Shown here: positions 1 through 7,696 of the stretch, in pieces
Layout: each line of letters begins with the position of its first letter
How positions within the stretch are numbered: the first letter of the stretch is position 1
From: Erysipelotrichaceae bacterium
GTDB taxonomy: Bacteria; Bacillota_I; Bacilli_A; Erysipelotrichales; Erysipelotrichaceae
Direction of reading: 5' to 3'
NCBI GenBank assembly: GCA_030523555.1
Contig: JAUNIH010000009.1
Span: 1 to 40,878, forward strand
Length of the DNA stretch: 40,878 nucleotides
Program-made: the position numbers and the translations under genes
The notes under the pieces: generated by a model
The model's database searches: none
Seen by the model: the letters and a program-made list of their open reading frames with translations, nothing else
Told to the model about the DNA's origin: nothing

Positions 1-1017
1 GATGCTGATTATGTAGTCATAGCTGCCCCTACAAACTATGATCCCAAGAAGAACTTCTTTGATACATCAGCTGTAGAAACAGTAATAGATCTTGTTCTGG
101 ATAATAATCCAGATGCTTACATCATCATCAAATCAACTATCCCTGTAGGATTTACAGAAAAAATAAGAAAAGAAAAAAACACGGAAAAGATATTATTCTC
201 ACCTGAATTTCTAAGAGAATCCAAAGCTCTATATGATAATCTTTATCCTTCCAGAATTATTGTCGGCTGTAATTTAGATAATCCTAAAGAATATGAAGCT
301 TCAAATACCTTTATTAATCTTTTAAAAGAGGGTGCTCTTAAAGAAAATATCGATACGCTTATAATGGGATATACAGAAGCTGAAGCTGTAAAACTCTTTG
401 CCAATACTTATCTCGCATTAAGAGTATCCTACTTCAATGAACTTGATACATATGCCGAAATGAAAGAACTTGATACAAAGTCTATCATCAATGGTGTATG
501 TCTAGATCCAAGAATCGGTACACACTACAATAACCCTTCATTTGGATATGGCGGGTATTGTCTTCCTAAGGATACAAAACAGTTGCTGGCTAACTTTGAA
601 AATGTCCCTCAGAACATGATGAGTGCCATCGTTGAATCAAACCGTACAAGAAAAGACTTTATTGCGGACAGAGTATTAGATATTGCCGGAGCCTATGGAA
701 ACAGTGCGGAATATGATTCGAATAAGGAAAGAAAAGTTGTTATAGGGGTATACAGATTAACCATGAAGTCTAACTCCGATAACTTCCGCCAGTCATCTAT
801 CCAGGGTGTTATGAAGCGTATCAAGGCCAAAGGTGCCGAAGTCATAATCTATGAACCGACTCTTAATGATGGTGATACCTTCTTTGGTTCAAAGATTGTA
901 AACAACCTCTCCAAGTTCAAGAAACAGTCTCAGGCTATCATAGCCAACAGATATGATATGTGTCTAGACGATGTAAAAGAAAAAGTCTATACAAGAGATT
1001 TATTCAGAAGAGATTAA
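1..1017 (+). CDS. ugd: UDP-glucose 6-dehydrogenase, 5'-truncated by window edge
   Basis: The frame is open from base 1, so the gene starts upstream of the window; 338 codons and a TAA stop are visible. The enzyme oxidises UDP-glucose to UDP-glucuronate with two NAD+ and supplies precursor for capsule or other surface polysaccharides in the cytoplasm. Visible family motifs are [15 protein letters not shown], the FSPEFLRE block, the central helix [20 protein letters not shown], and [11 protein letters not shown] with the catalytic cysteine. The family is usually about 390-410 aa, so roughly 60 N-terminal residues (first part of the NAD-binding fold) are outside. The internal Met at 364 is not the start, because strong homology continues upstream of it. 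The gene is followed by a good terminator and then a glycosyltransferase, which fits the end of a polysaccharide locus. A second copy of its last 26 codons lies at 2555-2635. Confidence 0.93.
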   Translation, partial: DADYVVIAAPTNYDPKKNFFDTSAVETVIDLVLDNNPDAYIIIKSTIPVGFTEKIRKEKNTEKILFSPEFLRESKALYDNLYPSRIIVGCNLDNPKEYEASNTFINLLKEGALKENIDTLIMGYTEAEAVKLFANTYLALRVSYFNELDTYAEMKELDTKSIINGVCLDPRIGTHYNNPSFGYGGYCLPKDTKQLLANFENVPQNMMSAIVESNRTRKDFIADRVLDIAGAYGNSAEYDSNKERKVVIGVYRLTMKSNSDNFRQSSIQGVMKRIKAKGAEVIIYEPTLNDGDTFFGSKIVNNLSKFKKQSQAIIANRYDMCLDDVKEKVYTRDLFRRD

Positions 1018-1032
1018 TCATATATATACATT

Positions 1033-1062
1033 ACCAGCATCCTTAAAGGGTGCTGGTTTTTT
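1033..1062 (+). terminator. Rho-independent terminator after ugd
   Basis: A nine-pair stem (1034-1042 with 1048-1056, one G-U pair, 5-nt loop) is followed directly by six T. It ends the ugd transcript and implies that the following gene has its own promoter. Confidence 0.85.
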
Positions 1063-1087
1063 AATATATCCATGATATATTTATGTT

Positions 1088-2521
1088 GTGACTGACAGTA
1101 AACGTCAAATCTTTAAAAACATACTGCTTTTCTTAGCTGTTTTTCTATTTCTTCTGCTGTTTTCCACCAGAACAAGTTTTTTATATAAATACAATTACGG
1201 CAGTGATTCTGCTACCTTCAGATTAATAGGTTTATGTCTTAGAAACGGTAAAAGATTATATACTGATGTCTTTGATCATAAAGGACCTGTTATGTTTCTT
1301 ATTCAGTATCTTGGTACATATCTTAACGGAAACGCTCTTATCCTTATTCAGACTGTATTCAGTTTTATCAGTCTTAAACTCTTGCTTGAAACAGGTAATC
1401 TGTTAAACACATCATTATCCACTTTAATATTTACCCTGACTGTAAGTTCTCTTTATTATCTCTGGACTTTCCAGAACGGAAACTATACTGAAGAATACAG
1501 TATGCCTTTTATCGTTATATGCCTCTATCTTTTTATAAAATACGCTGTAAATGTTAAAAATGATATCCGGCATAAATATGTATATTCCTTTATATACGGA
1601 ATATGTTTCGCTGTTATTGCCTTTATCAGAGTAAATAACGCCATATCTATCGTAGCTGGTGTGTTTGCCATAATGGTTTATCTTTTCGTTCATAAAGAAT
1701 ATAAAAATCTGTTTATGAATCTTATATCAGGATTATCTGGAGTAATATGTATAAGCTCTCTTATCTGCCTGTATTTTTATCTTCAGGGAGGCCTCTATGA
1801 TATGCTGTATGCTACATTTATTCATAATTTCATGTATTTAGGCATAACTAAAGACGCTTTAACCTTTTCACAGAGGTGGCTTGTTCTATATACTCCTCTT
1901 TTTTCTTCAGTTATTATGATTCTTTACAAAGTATACAAAGAAAAACACTTCTGTTTTACTGATGGAATTCTTCTTTCGCTTGTTTTATTTAATCTGATTA
2001 TGTTACTGTATGCCAACCAGTATGTACATTATTTCTGCATATATGTACCGGTATTTACTGTTGTTTCCATGTACTGTTTAAACAACAGATCATTAATTGC
2101 CGTTATTCTGCTGCTGATAGTTCTGTATTTATATGGCTATCGCAGTATCCGCAATATGAAACAGGAATACGCCAAACTCAAAAACGGAGAACATATAGCT
2201 TTGCACAAAACCATAAACAGCACCATCAGTACAATACCTGAAGAAGAAAAAGACTCTGTACTTGGTCTGGATGTTCCTTCAATATATTACCTTAACGGAG
2301 ATATATTACCATGCTACAGGTATTTTACTTCCCAGACCCACTGGAACGACAGTAATCCTCAGATAGCTAAAGATGTCCTGGAATATCTAAACACCAGTAA
2401 ACCTTATTGGCTTATCACTGGTAAAGATAATGTCAATCCTGTATTCCAGGATATAATCAGTAAACATTATTCTTTAATGTCTGAAGATGAATATATAAGA
2501 TGTTATCGATACAGCAATTAA
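1088..2521 (+). CDS. Multi-pass membrane glycosyltransferase, GT-C/PMT-like
   Basis: This 477-aa protein has a first membrane segment at about residues 9-26 and about ten further hydrophobic segments up to residue 350. It ends in a soluble domain of about 120 residues. The extracellular loop after the first segment carries YTDVFDHKGP, the acidic DHKGP-type loop typical of GT-C lipid-linked sugar transferases of the ArnT/PMT_2 (GT39-like) group. The probable role is transfer of a sugar from a polyprenyl-phosphate carrier to a surface polymer or protein on the outer face of the membrane; substrate is unknown. Its position after ugd fits surface polysaccharide assembly. The start is GTG at 1088: the frame has a stop at 1073 and no Shine-Dalgarno is visible, but a TATATT box lies at 1076-1081. 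A relic of another ugd lies just after the gene. Confidence 0.72.
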   Translation: MTDSKRQIFKNILLFLAVFLFLLLFSTRTSFLYKYNYGSDSATFRLIGLCLRNGKRLYTDVFDHKGPVMFLIQYLGTYLNGNALILIQTVFSFISLKLLLETGNLLNTSLSTLIFTLTVSSLYYLWTFQNGNYTEEYSMPFIVICLYLFIKYAVNVKNDIRHKYVYSFIYGICFAVIAFIRVNNAISIVAGVFAIMVYLFVHKEYKNLFMNLISGLSGVICISSLICLYFYLQGGLYDMLYATFIHNFMYLGITKDALTFSQRWLVLYTPLFSSVIMILYKVYKEKHFCFTDGILLSLVLFNLIMLLYANQYVHYFCIYVPVFTVVSMYCLNNRSLIAVILLLIVLYLYGYRSIRNMKQEYAKLKNGEHIALHKTINSTISTIPEEEKDSVLGLDVPSIYYLNGDILPCYRYFTSQTHWNDSNPQIAKDVLEYLNTSKPYWLITGKDNVNPVFQDIISKHYSLMSEDEYIRCYRYSN

Positions 2522-2554
2522 AGAATATAAGTTACCTGTATAGTTTTCATAGAT

Positions 2555-2635
2555 ATCATTGCCAACAGATATGATTCATGTCTATATGATGTAAAAGAAA
2601 AGGTCTACACCAGAGACCTCTTCAGAAGAGACTGA
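2555..2635 (+). pseudogene. Relic of a second ugd 3' end
   Basis: These 27 codons read [20 protein letters not shown] followed by DLFRRD and TGA. They align without gaps to the last 27 codons of ugd at 937-1017. Only two residues differ (M to S, D to Y), while about eight codons differ silently, including the stop codon (TAA versus TGA). The sequence is therefore not a recent copy of the neighbour: it comes from a diverged functional ugd. No upstream coding part or start is present. It probably marks the edge of a past recombination or deletion in the polysaccharide locus. Confidence 0.8.
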
Positions 2636-2690
2636 ATTCCTACTTTTTTACTCTTCAATTCCTACTTTTATTAACCAACTCCTATTTTTT
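2635..2690. repeat. Three tandem 20-22 bp spaced repeats after the AbrB-type gene
   Basis: AATTCCTACTTTTT, AATTCCTACTTTTA and AACTCCTATTTTTT begin at about 2635, 2657 and 2677. On the minus strand they read AAAAGTAGGAATT-like and lie directly behind the stop of the AbrB-type gene. The role is unknown; an mRNA 3'-end element or binding site is possible. Confidence 0.45.
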
Positions 2691-2876
2691 AGTAATCAAA
2701 ATATCTTCCTGATTAAGTTCTTCATCAACAGAAGATCTTACAGGTTTCAGAAAGATATTTTCACCTTCTGTATATACCATTAATTTATCTCCTGCTGATA
2801 TAGACATCTTTTTTCTTATATCCTTAGAAATCGTAATTCGTCCTCTGCTAGAAACACTCAATACTTCTACATCCAT
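2682..2876 (-). CDS. AbrB/MazE/SpoVT-type DNA-binding protein
   Basis: This 64-aa protein has the swapped-hairpin AbrB fold signature VLSVSSRGRITISKDIRKKM, followed by GDKLMVYTEGENIFLKP, nearly the whole of the usual 45-50 residue domain. A charged tail of about 20 residues follows. Such proteins are transition-state regulators or antitoxins that bind DNA as dimers. It lies 11 nt behind the AAA ATPase gene on the same strand; its Shine-Dalgarno (AAGGGG) begins at the ATPase stop codon, so the two are co-transcribed and probably translationally coupled. An autoregulatory or antitoxin-like partner role for the ATPase is inferred from this arrangement only. The 22-bp repeats at 4330-4446 upstream of the operon are a candidate operator. 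Confidence 0.8.
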   Translation of the reverse strand: MDVEVLSVSSRGRITISKDIRKKMSISAGDKLMVYTEGENIFLKPVRSSVDEELNQEDILITKK

Positions 2877-2887
2877 AATAATTCCCC

Positions 2888-4309
2888 TTATTCTTTAAAA
2901 AGATCTTCAACTGTCACTTCAGACTGTATATCTCCCGCATAGGCATTTTTCATCAGCCCATAAGGAGTAATCATTGTCGTATGTACAGCCGACTTAGTTT
3001 TTGTTGCAGTTTTAAAGTCATTCTTTTTGCGTCTTAAATCCATATCCGTATCCTTTGTTATGACATAAGGACCTGAAGAAAATTTCATCTCCAGCAGATT
3101 TATAACTCTGTCTCTTCTTTCCAAGACCAGATCAATCTGTGAACCCGATAAACCCTTCTCCAGATCTTCTTTACAGCTCCAGGTATAAACTTCTGTCTGA
3201 ACTCCTGATATTCCTAGAGCCTTCTTTATTTCATTTATATGCAGCAGGCATATTCTTTCAAAAGCCAGTCCACTCCACACATTATGTCTAGGAGTATCCA
3301 ACTGATTGCTCCAGAAATGTTCATCAGTACTCTTGCCAACAAGAAAATGATAATGAAATATCACAAAAGGATCTATCAGCTGATATTTCATATCTTTCTT
3401 TCTGTTTCCATAAGGAACATAAGAACGTATGAATCCACACTGTTCCAGTTCTTCCAGTTTATTGCTGAAGTCTCCGCTTCCTTTTAACCCGCTTATTTCA
3501 AGTATTTCATTGCGGCTTAAACCAGATATCTTTGAAGATAAAGTCTCAATGATAGTGATATAATCTTCTGCATTTTTAAACAGAGAAGAAAACAGATATT
3601 TGAATTCATTGGAAAGTCCTGCATTCCATTTAAAGAACATCTCATCTATATTCTGCGAAAGAGAATACTCTTTCTTCATAAAACCCCAGTAATAAGGAAT
3701 ACCACCTATTATCATATAGGCTTCCATAATGTTGTATCTGCTCATCTCAAGATGTGACTTTTCAACATATAATTCACATTCATGAAGCGTAAAAGGTTCA
3801 AGGTGTATACGGTATGTAAGTCTGTTATATAAACCACCCTTGTTATGAATAATCTTGTTTATCATCCATGAAGTAACAGAGCTGCACACTATCAGCAGAA
3901 TATCTTTTCTTGCCGAAGCCCAGCTGTTCCAGAAATGTTCAAGAGCCATTATCAGATCAGAGCGTGGTGTATCCATCCATGACAGTTCATCTATAAAAAT
4001 TACTTTTCTTTTACTGTCACTTGATAAAATCAGATCCTTCAGAAGATTAAATGCCGCTTTCCAGTTTTCAGGTGTCTTAACATCCTTTAATCCGGCATAA
4101 CTCAGTGCATCCCCAAACGCCTCAAGCTGTTCTTTTCTTTTTCCCCTGTAGATACCAGCATGCTGAAAGATAAATTGATCCTGAAAAGTTTCTCTTATCA
4201 GAAAAGTCTTGCCTACTCTTCTTCTTCCATATACAGCCACAAACTCAGAAACATCGCTGTCATAGGCATCTCTAAGTTCTTTTATTTCCCTTTCTCTACC
4301 GATAATCAT
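2888..4309 (-). CDS. AAA ATPase, archaeal-type with DUF234-like C-terminus
   Basis: This 473-aa protein begins MIIGREREIKELRDAYDS. It has Walker A at about residues 27-36 (YGRRRVGKTF), Walker B KVIFIDELSWMD around residue 105, and a sensor-like segment LLIVCSSVTSWM. The middle holds winged-helix-like sequence (about 240-310), and the C-terminal 130 residues carry a nuclease-like pattern: QIDLVLERRD followed by NLLEMKFSSG, as in the DUF234/PD-(D/E)XK-like ends of this family. These proteins are very common in anaerobic gut bacteria, often in many copies; their function is unproven, and a selfish or TA-like role has been suggested. The start at 4309 is supported by GGAG 7-10 nt upstream. It forms an operon with the AbrB-type gene 11 nt downstream. 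Confidence 0.83.
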   Translation of the reverse strand: MIIGREREIKELRDAYDSDVSEFVAVYGRRRVGKTFLIRETFQDQFIFQHAGIYRGKRKEQLEAFGDALSYAGLKDVKTPENWKAAFNLLKDLILSSDSKRKVIFIDELSWMDTPRSDLIMALEHFWNSWASARKDILLIVCSSVTSWMINKIIHNKGGLYNRLTYRIHLEPFTLHECELYVEKSHLEMSRYNIMEAYMIIGGIPYYWGFMKKEYSLSQNIDEMFFKWNAGLSNEFKYLFSSLFKNAEDYITIIETLSSKISGLSRNEILEISGLKGSGDFSNKLEELEQCGFIRSYVPYGNRKKDMKYQLIDPFVIFHYHFLVGKSTDEHFWSNQLDTPRHNVWSGLAFERICLLHINEIKKALGISGVQTEVYTWSCKEDLEKGLSGSQIDLVLERRDRVINLLEMKFSSGPYVITKDTDMDLRRKKNDFKTATKTKSAVHTTMITPYGLMKNAYAGDIQSEVTVEDLFKE

Positions 4310-4329
4310 ACTTTTACTCCTATTTATAT

Positions 4330-4446
4330 TTTACCAAATCTCACTTTTTTTATCTCTTTTGGTAAATTATAACACAATATCCCTATATAAAAAACATCTA
4401 TGGTTATTATGTATACATCTATAATTTACCAAATCTCACTTTTTTT
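4330..4446. repeat. Two 22-bp direct repeats, each forming a hairpin, upstream of ATPase
   Basis: TTTACCAAATCTCACTTTTT occurs at 4330 and again at 4425, each extended by two more T (22 identical bases, 95 bp apart). Each copy has its own inverted partner: TTTGGTAAA at 4358-4366 pairs with the start of copy 1, and AGATTTGG at 4450-4457 pairs with CCAAATCT in copy 2. They lie 20-140 bp upstream of the ATPase start codon. A binding site for the co-encoded AbrB-type protein is the natural guess. Confidence 0.6.
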
Positions 4447-4707
4447 CATAGATTTGGAAAAATATAGCATTTTCATCCGAGTTTGTGTATGTTTTGACCA
4501 TTTTTTCAATTGAGTTTGTGCAAGTCACCTTCACAAAAAGGCTTAACAGAGAGTTTTTAAACATATTGAATTTAGTTCTAATTTAGTTAGCCAAGAATAT
4601 GCGAATTAATATTATAAAATTCCCTATTCAGAGATTTTTTCTCCAAATAACACCACAAATTACTTATTATCATCAGTTTGCCCTGAATTAACACTCATTT
4701 TTCCATT

Positions 4708-4733
4708 TAAAAAGGACTGTCACCCAGCCCTTT
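4708..4733 (-). terminator. Terminator after the first propeller gene
   Basis: Read on the minus strand, a nine-pair stem (4725-4733 with 4711-4719, one G-U pair) with a 5-nt loop is followed by a T-rich tail. It lies 23 nt beyond the stop of the minus-strand gene ending at 4756. Confidence 0.75.
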
Positions 4734-4755
4734 CATACTAATTATTCTATATATT

Positions 4756-5835
4756 CTATCCGTTTATAAGATTTATATTTATATCCTGTAAGATCATTGA
4801 CCATGATCCCCAGTTCTTACCATAGGCATAACCTATGGTAAGTGTATCACTTGAATTGATATGACCTGATTCATCCTTCATAATACCCATATTATGGGCA
4901 TAATCCATAATATTACCCTTTACAGTACATACCTTCTCAAAGTTCTTACCGTTAGATGAAGTAAGTATTTCAAGAGATGATATCTCACTCATTCTGTCTT
5001 TAATGGTAAATGCGATATATGTCTTAAGATTTTCATCATAGACTATATCATATGAATCTATCGTATCCCTGTCAGATACTGAACCCTTTTCTCTGATAGT
5101 CAAAGGCCAGTCCTCCACAAGATCTGCCTTGCACAGTCTTACACTAATCTCCACATCATTGATAAATGAGTAATATATAAAGAGATCTTCTCCATCACTC
5201 ACAAAACTCACTTCCCCTATGCCCCAGTAATTTGGATCGTTGTCATATTCAATGATAGGTTCAGGACTTCCTCCCCATGAAGAACCATTCCATTTTTCAT
5301 ATGGACCATCAGGATATTTACTCCTTGCGACAAACGCCGAGTTATTGGCACCGTTTAATTCAGAGCTGTATGTTCCGGTATAGGCAAGATAGTAATACCC
5401 GTCAAAATAGATTACTCCAGGGTCACAGCACGAACACTGATCTTTTGATCCTGGTGTTGGTGTTAAGACAATCTCTTCAGATGACCAACTGTTTCCATCA
5501 TAGTGTCTGTAGGAAATATAATCCCACATGGTAGAGTTATTACCGGGTCTAGACATCCACATATCGATTGTTCCATCATCATGTTTCATAATGGATGGAC
5601 CATATCGATAACCCTTATTACCACCTGGTGAATAGATGGTTTCATAATCTTCCGATATAGTGACATCAATTACTGAACTTACTGTATCTTCAGATGGTGT
5701 ACTATCATCCGTACTTACATCTGTGGATGTATTGTTTTCCGGTTTAACACTGTTTATGTTTATAAGATATATTTCTGCCACCAGCACCAAAGCTGCCAGC
5801 ACTATCAGAAATACAAGTATTCTGTTCTTTTTCAT
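4756..5835 (-). CDS. Membrane-anchored beta-propeller protein, GH43-like fold (paralog A)
   Basis: This 359-aa protein has one N-terminal hydrophobic segment (residues about 5-25, no lipobox cysteine), so it is a signal-anchored or secreted surface protein. A Ser/Thr/Asp-rich spacer to about residue 60 precedes a repeated-blade domain. Blade-like motifs include GPSIMKHDDGTIDMWMSRPG, CCDPGVIYFDGYYYLAYTG, GIGEVSFVSDGEDLFIYYSF and SYDIVYDENLKTYIAFTIKD. They resemble the five-bladed propeller of GH43/GH32-like glycosidases, in which DP and E residues in blades 1 and 3 are catalytic; the DP and E are present, but activity is not proven. The unusual CSCCDP cluster could bind metal or form disulfides. 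It is a close paralog of the next upstream gene. No Shine-Dalgarno is visible; a promoter sits 7 nt before the ATG. It has its own terminator. Confidence 0.7.
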   Translation of the reverse strand: MKKNRILVFLIVLAALVLVAEIYLININSVKPENNTSTDVSTDDSTPSEDTVSSVIDVTISEDYETIYSPGGNKGYRYGPSIMKHDDGTIDMWMSRPGNNSTMWDYISYRHYDGNSWSSEEIVLTPTPGSKDQCSCCDPGVIYFDGYYYLAYTGTYSSELNGANNSAFVARSKYPDGPYEKWNGSSWGGSPEPIIEYDNDPNYWGIGEVSFVSDGEDLFIYYSFINDVEISVRLCKADLVEDWPLTIREKGSVSDRDTIDSYDIVYDENLKTYIAFTIKDRMSEISSLEILTSSNGKNFEKVCTVKGNIMDYAHNMGIMKDESGHINSSDTLTIGYAYGKNWGSWSMILQDININLING

Positions 5836-5842
5836 AATATTT

Positions 5843-5870
5843 ATTTTAATTAATTAATATGTTTTATCAA
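5843..5870 (-). promoter_or_regulatory. Promoter of propeller paralog A, probably leaderless
   Basis: On the minus strand, TTGATA (5865-5870) and TAAAAT (5843-5848) are separated by 16 bp. Only 7 nt lie between the -10 box and the ATG at 5835, and no ribosome-binding site is present, so transcription would begin at or next to the start codon. Confidence 0.5.
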
Positions 5871-5906
5871 TAAAATAAAAAATAGTTTAAGATTATTTAA
5901 ACTATT
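5869..5906 (-). terminator. Terminator after propeller paralog B
   Basis: Read on the minus strand, AATAGTTTAA pairs perfectly with TTAAACTATT (5897-5906 with 5881-5890, 6-nt loop), followed by a T-rich tail. It begins immediately after the stop codon at 5907, so the two propeller genes are separate transcription units. Confidence 0.75.
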
Positions 5907-7049
5907 TTAATTCACGAGACTTATATCCATATCCTGCAGGATAAGCGGCCATGCGCCCCATGATTCACCAAAGGCATAACCTATCATCAGAGTTTCAGCT
6001 GAATTGATATGACCGTATTCATCCTTCATAATACCCATATTATGAGAATAGTTCATGATGTTGCCCTTGATATAGGCTACTCTTACAAAGTCTCTTCCAT
6101 TATTTGAAGCCAGAACTTCAAGACATGAAGAAGCACTCATTCGATCCTTAATCGTAAACGCAAAGAAGGTTTTAAGGTTTTCATCATAGACAATATCATA
6201 TGAATCAACAGTATCTCTATACGATACAGCGCCATAGAAACTCATTGTTGAAGGCCAGTTTTCTGACATATCAGCTTTCCACAGTCTGACACTTACTTCT
6301 GCACCTGATACATATGAATGATAGACATAAAGTTCATCATTCAAAGATACAAAGCTTACTTCTCCTAATCCCCAGTTAACCTGATCTTCCGTAAAATATA
6401 CTAACGGATAAGGATTTCCTCCCCAGGAAGAACCGTTCCATTTTTCATAAGGACCGTTAGGATTTTCACTTCTAGCGACGAATGCTGAATTATCCATACC
6501 ACCCATTTCATAATTGGCAGTTCCTGTATAGGCAAGATAGTAATAACCGTTAAAGTAGATCACACCCGGATCACAGCATGAGCACTGATCCATGGATCCC
6601 GGTGTAGGCTTTAAAACAATCTCTTCTTCTGACCACTCTGTTCCATCATAGTGCCTGTAGGCTATATAGTCCCACATGGTAGAGTTATTTCCGGGTCTAG
6701 ACATCCACATATCAATAGTTCCATCATCATGTTTCATAATGGATGGACCATATCGGTATCCCTTACGGTTACCAGGAGAATAGACCATATCATAATCAGA
6801 ACTTACCTGAATATTGACTTTGAGATTATATGCATTAACTGGAGTAGAAACCTGGTTTTTGATTGTTACAGGTCTTCTTAAGACTACCGGTTCTTCTTCA
6901 ACAGGTTCTTCTTCTACAGTATCCTCTACTGTTTCTTCAGTTACTGTTACTTTATTTGCAGTATATCTGTCATACACAAAATATCCTACTGCCCCTACAA
7001 GCAGCACTACCATCAGTACTGTCAGTACAACACTGTTTTTCTTTCTCAT
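5907..7049 (-). CDS. Membrane-anchored beta-propeller protein, GH43-like fold (paralog B)
   Basis: This 380-aa tandem paralog of the gene at 4756-5835 shares near-identical blades, such as DGTIDMWMSRPGNNSTMWDY and DQCSCCDPGVIYF. The N-terminus has a membrane segment at about residues 7-26, then an acidic, low-complexity spacer rich in E, V and P (about 34-58) that differs from paralog A. The core begins near residue 75. As in A, the conserved DP and GLGEVSF glutamate match positions that are catalytic in GH43-like enzymes, but substrate and activity are unknown; glycan binding is equally possible. AGGA lies about 13 nt before the ATG. Divergent spacers with conserved cores suggest duplication followed by selection on the propeller. 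It is monocistronic, with a terminator right behind the stop. Confidence 0.7.
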   Translation of the reverse strand: MRKKNSVVLTVLMVVLLVGAVGYFVYDRYTANKVTVTEETVEDTVEEEPVEEEPVVLRRPVTIKNQVSTPVNAYNLKVNIQVSSDYDMVYSPGNRKGYRYGPSIMKHDDGTIDMWMSRPGNNSTMWDYIAYRHYDGTEWSEEEIVLKPTPGSMDQCSCCDPGVIYFNGYYYLAYTGTANYEMGGMDNSAFVARSENPNGPYEKWNGSSWGGNPYPLVYFTEDQVNWGLGEVSFVSLNDELYVYHSYVSGAEVSVRLWKADMSENWPSTMSFYGAVSYRDTVDSYDIVYDENLKTFFAFTIKDRMSASSCLEVLASNNGRDFVRVAYIKGNIMNYSHNMGIMKDEYGHINSAETLMIGYAFGESWGAWPLILQDMDISLVN

Positions 7050-7120
7050 AATATTTAATATTCCTAAATATTATCTCTTAATCAATAATATCTATTATTA
7101 TTTATAAAAATTTACATTTT

Positions 7121-7155
7121 ATTTGCTACCGTATTTGCTACTATCAGTGGCAAAT
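7121..7155. repeat. ATTTGCTAC direct repeat plus inverted copy
   Basis: ATTTGCTAC occurs at 7121-7129 and 7133-7141, with an inverted near-copy (GTGGCAAAT) at 7147-7155. The group lies about 75-105 bp upstream of propeller paralog B and could be its operator. Nothing more can be said from sequence alone. Confidence 0.35.
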
Positions 7156-7180
7156 AAAAAGACAAAGAAATTTCTCTGTC
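7155..7180 (-). terminator. Terminator after the Toprim-like gene
   Basis: On the minus strand a GACAGAGAAA/TTTCTTTGTC inverted repeat (7161-7180, one G-U pair) is followed by five T and an AT-rich tail. It lies 10 nt beyond the stop codon at 7190. Confidence 0.65.
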
Positions 7181-7189
7181 CTTCATTCA

Positions 7190-7696
7190 TCAGATCTTAA
7201 CCAGTTTATGGTTCTGTTCGATAAAACTGAATTCTTTTGAAGTTTTCTTATTCCACAGCTTATTCATATCCAGTTTATGTCTTTCAAGACTCATACGGAA
7301 ATCATAGGCTTTCATCCTGTTTACAGAAGATTTGAAGTTTGCGATGGTTTTACTTTTTGTAAGTTCTTCAGCTTTAGATACATCTGTACATCTGATTATT
7401 TCATCTTCAAAGTTAAGAACCTGAGCCAGATATACGATGCTTACTCTCTGGCAGTATCTTTTTAAAGAACGTATATTTTCCCTAAGAACATCTGTTTTAA
7501 CGACATCCGTATCAAATACCAGCACCATCATCGTATCCGGCTGAACAGACAGCAGAACGGATTTTGGTATTTTATCCTGTATAACGTTAAATACTTTTAT
7601 TTTCCCGGGAATTATTTTACTGGGATTTTCTTTTAATGCTTCAATCAGTTTTCTTTCACATGGGCCCTCTACTAGATACATACAGTTTCTTCTCAC
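7190..7696 (-). CDS. Toprim-like protein of a two-gene ATPase/Toprim module
   Basis: This 168-aa soluble protein carries the two hallmarks of a Toprim fold: an early glutamate in YLVEGPCERKLIEAL (about residues 7-21) and an acidic DxD in MVLVFDTDVV (about 58-67), each after a predicted beta strand. The C-terminal half is basic and helical. Toprim domains act as nucleases in OLD, Gabija and PARIS-type defence systems. The start is GTG at 7696, with a strong AGGAGG seven nt upstream. It overlaps the ATPase stop as GTGA, showing translational coupling. The combination of small Toprim protein and AAA ATPase suggests an anti-phage or RloB/AriB-like effector; the length is shorter than AriB and no exact family is recognised. 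Expression may be tied to the ATPase in the manner of a toxin and its restrainer. Confidence 0.62.
   Translation of the reverse strand: MRRNCMYLVEGPCERKLIEALKENPSKIIPGKIKVFNVIQDKIPKSVLLSVQPDTMMVLVFDTDVVKTDVLRENIRSLKRYCQRVSIVYLAQVLNFEDEIIRCTDVSKAEELTKSKTIANFKSSVNRMKAYDFRMSLERHKLDMNKLWNKKTSKEFSFIEQNHKLVKI

Larger units (their letters stand above)
4310..4755. other. 446-bp intergenic region with repeats and a terminator
   Basis: The stretch separates the ATPase start from the 3' end of the propeller gene; both neighbours are on the minus strand. It holds the ATPase promoter region with two 22-bp direct repeats (4330-4351, 4425-4446) and the terminator of the upstream propeller operon (4708-4733). 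Between 4450 and 4700 the DNA is AT-rich, with short repeats (GAGTTTGTG twice, near 4480 and 4513; AATTTAGTT twice near 4575) but no credible ORF or RNA gene. Confidence 0.6.

Noticed and set aside
4450-4700. Decayed insertion sequence in the intergenic region
   Set aside because: Short repeats are present but no transposase fragment, terminal inverted repeats or target duplication could be identified.
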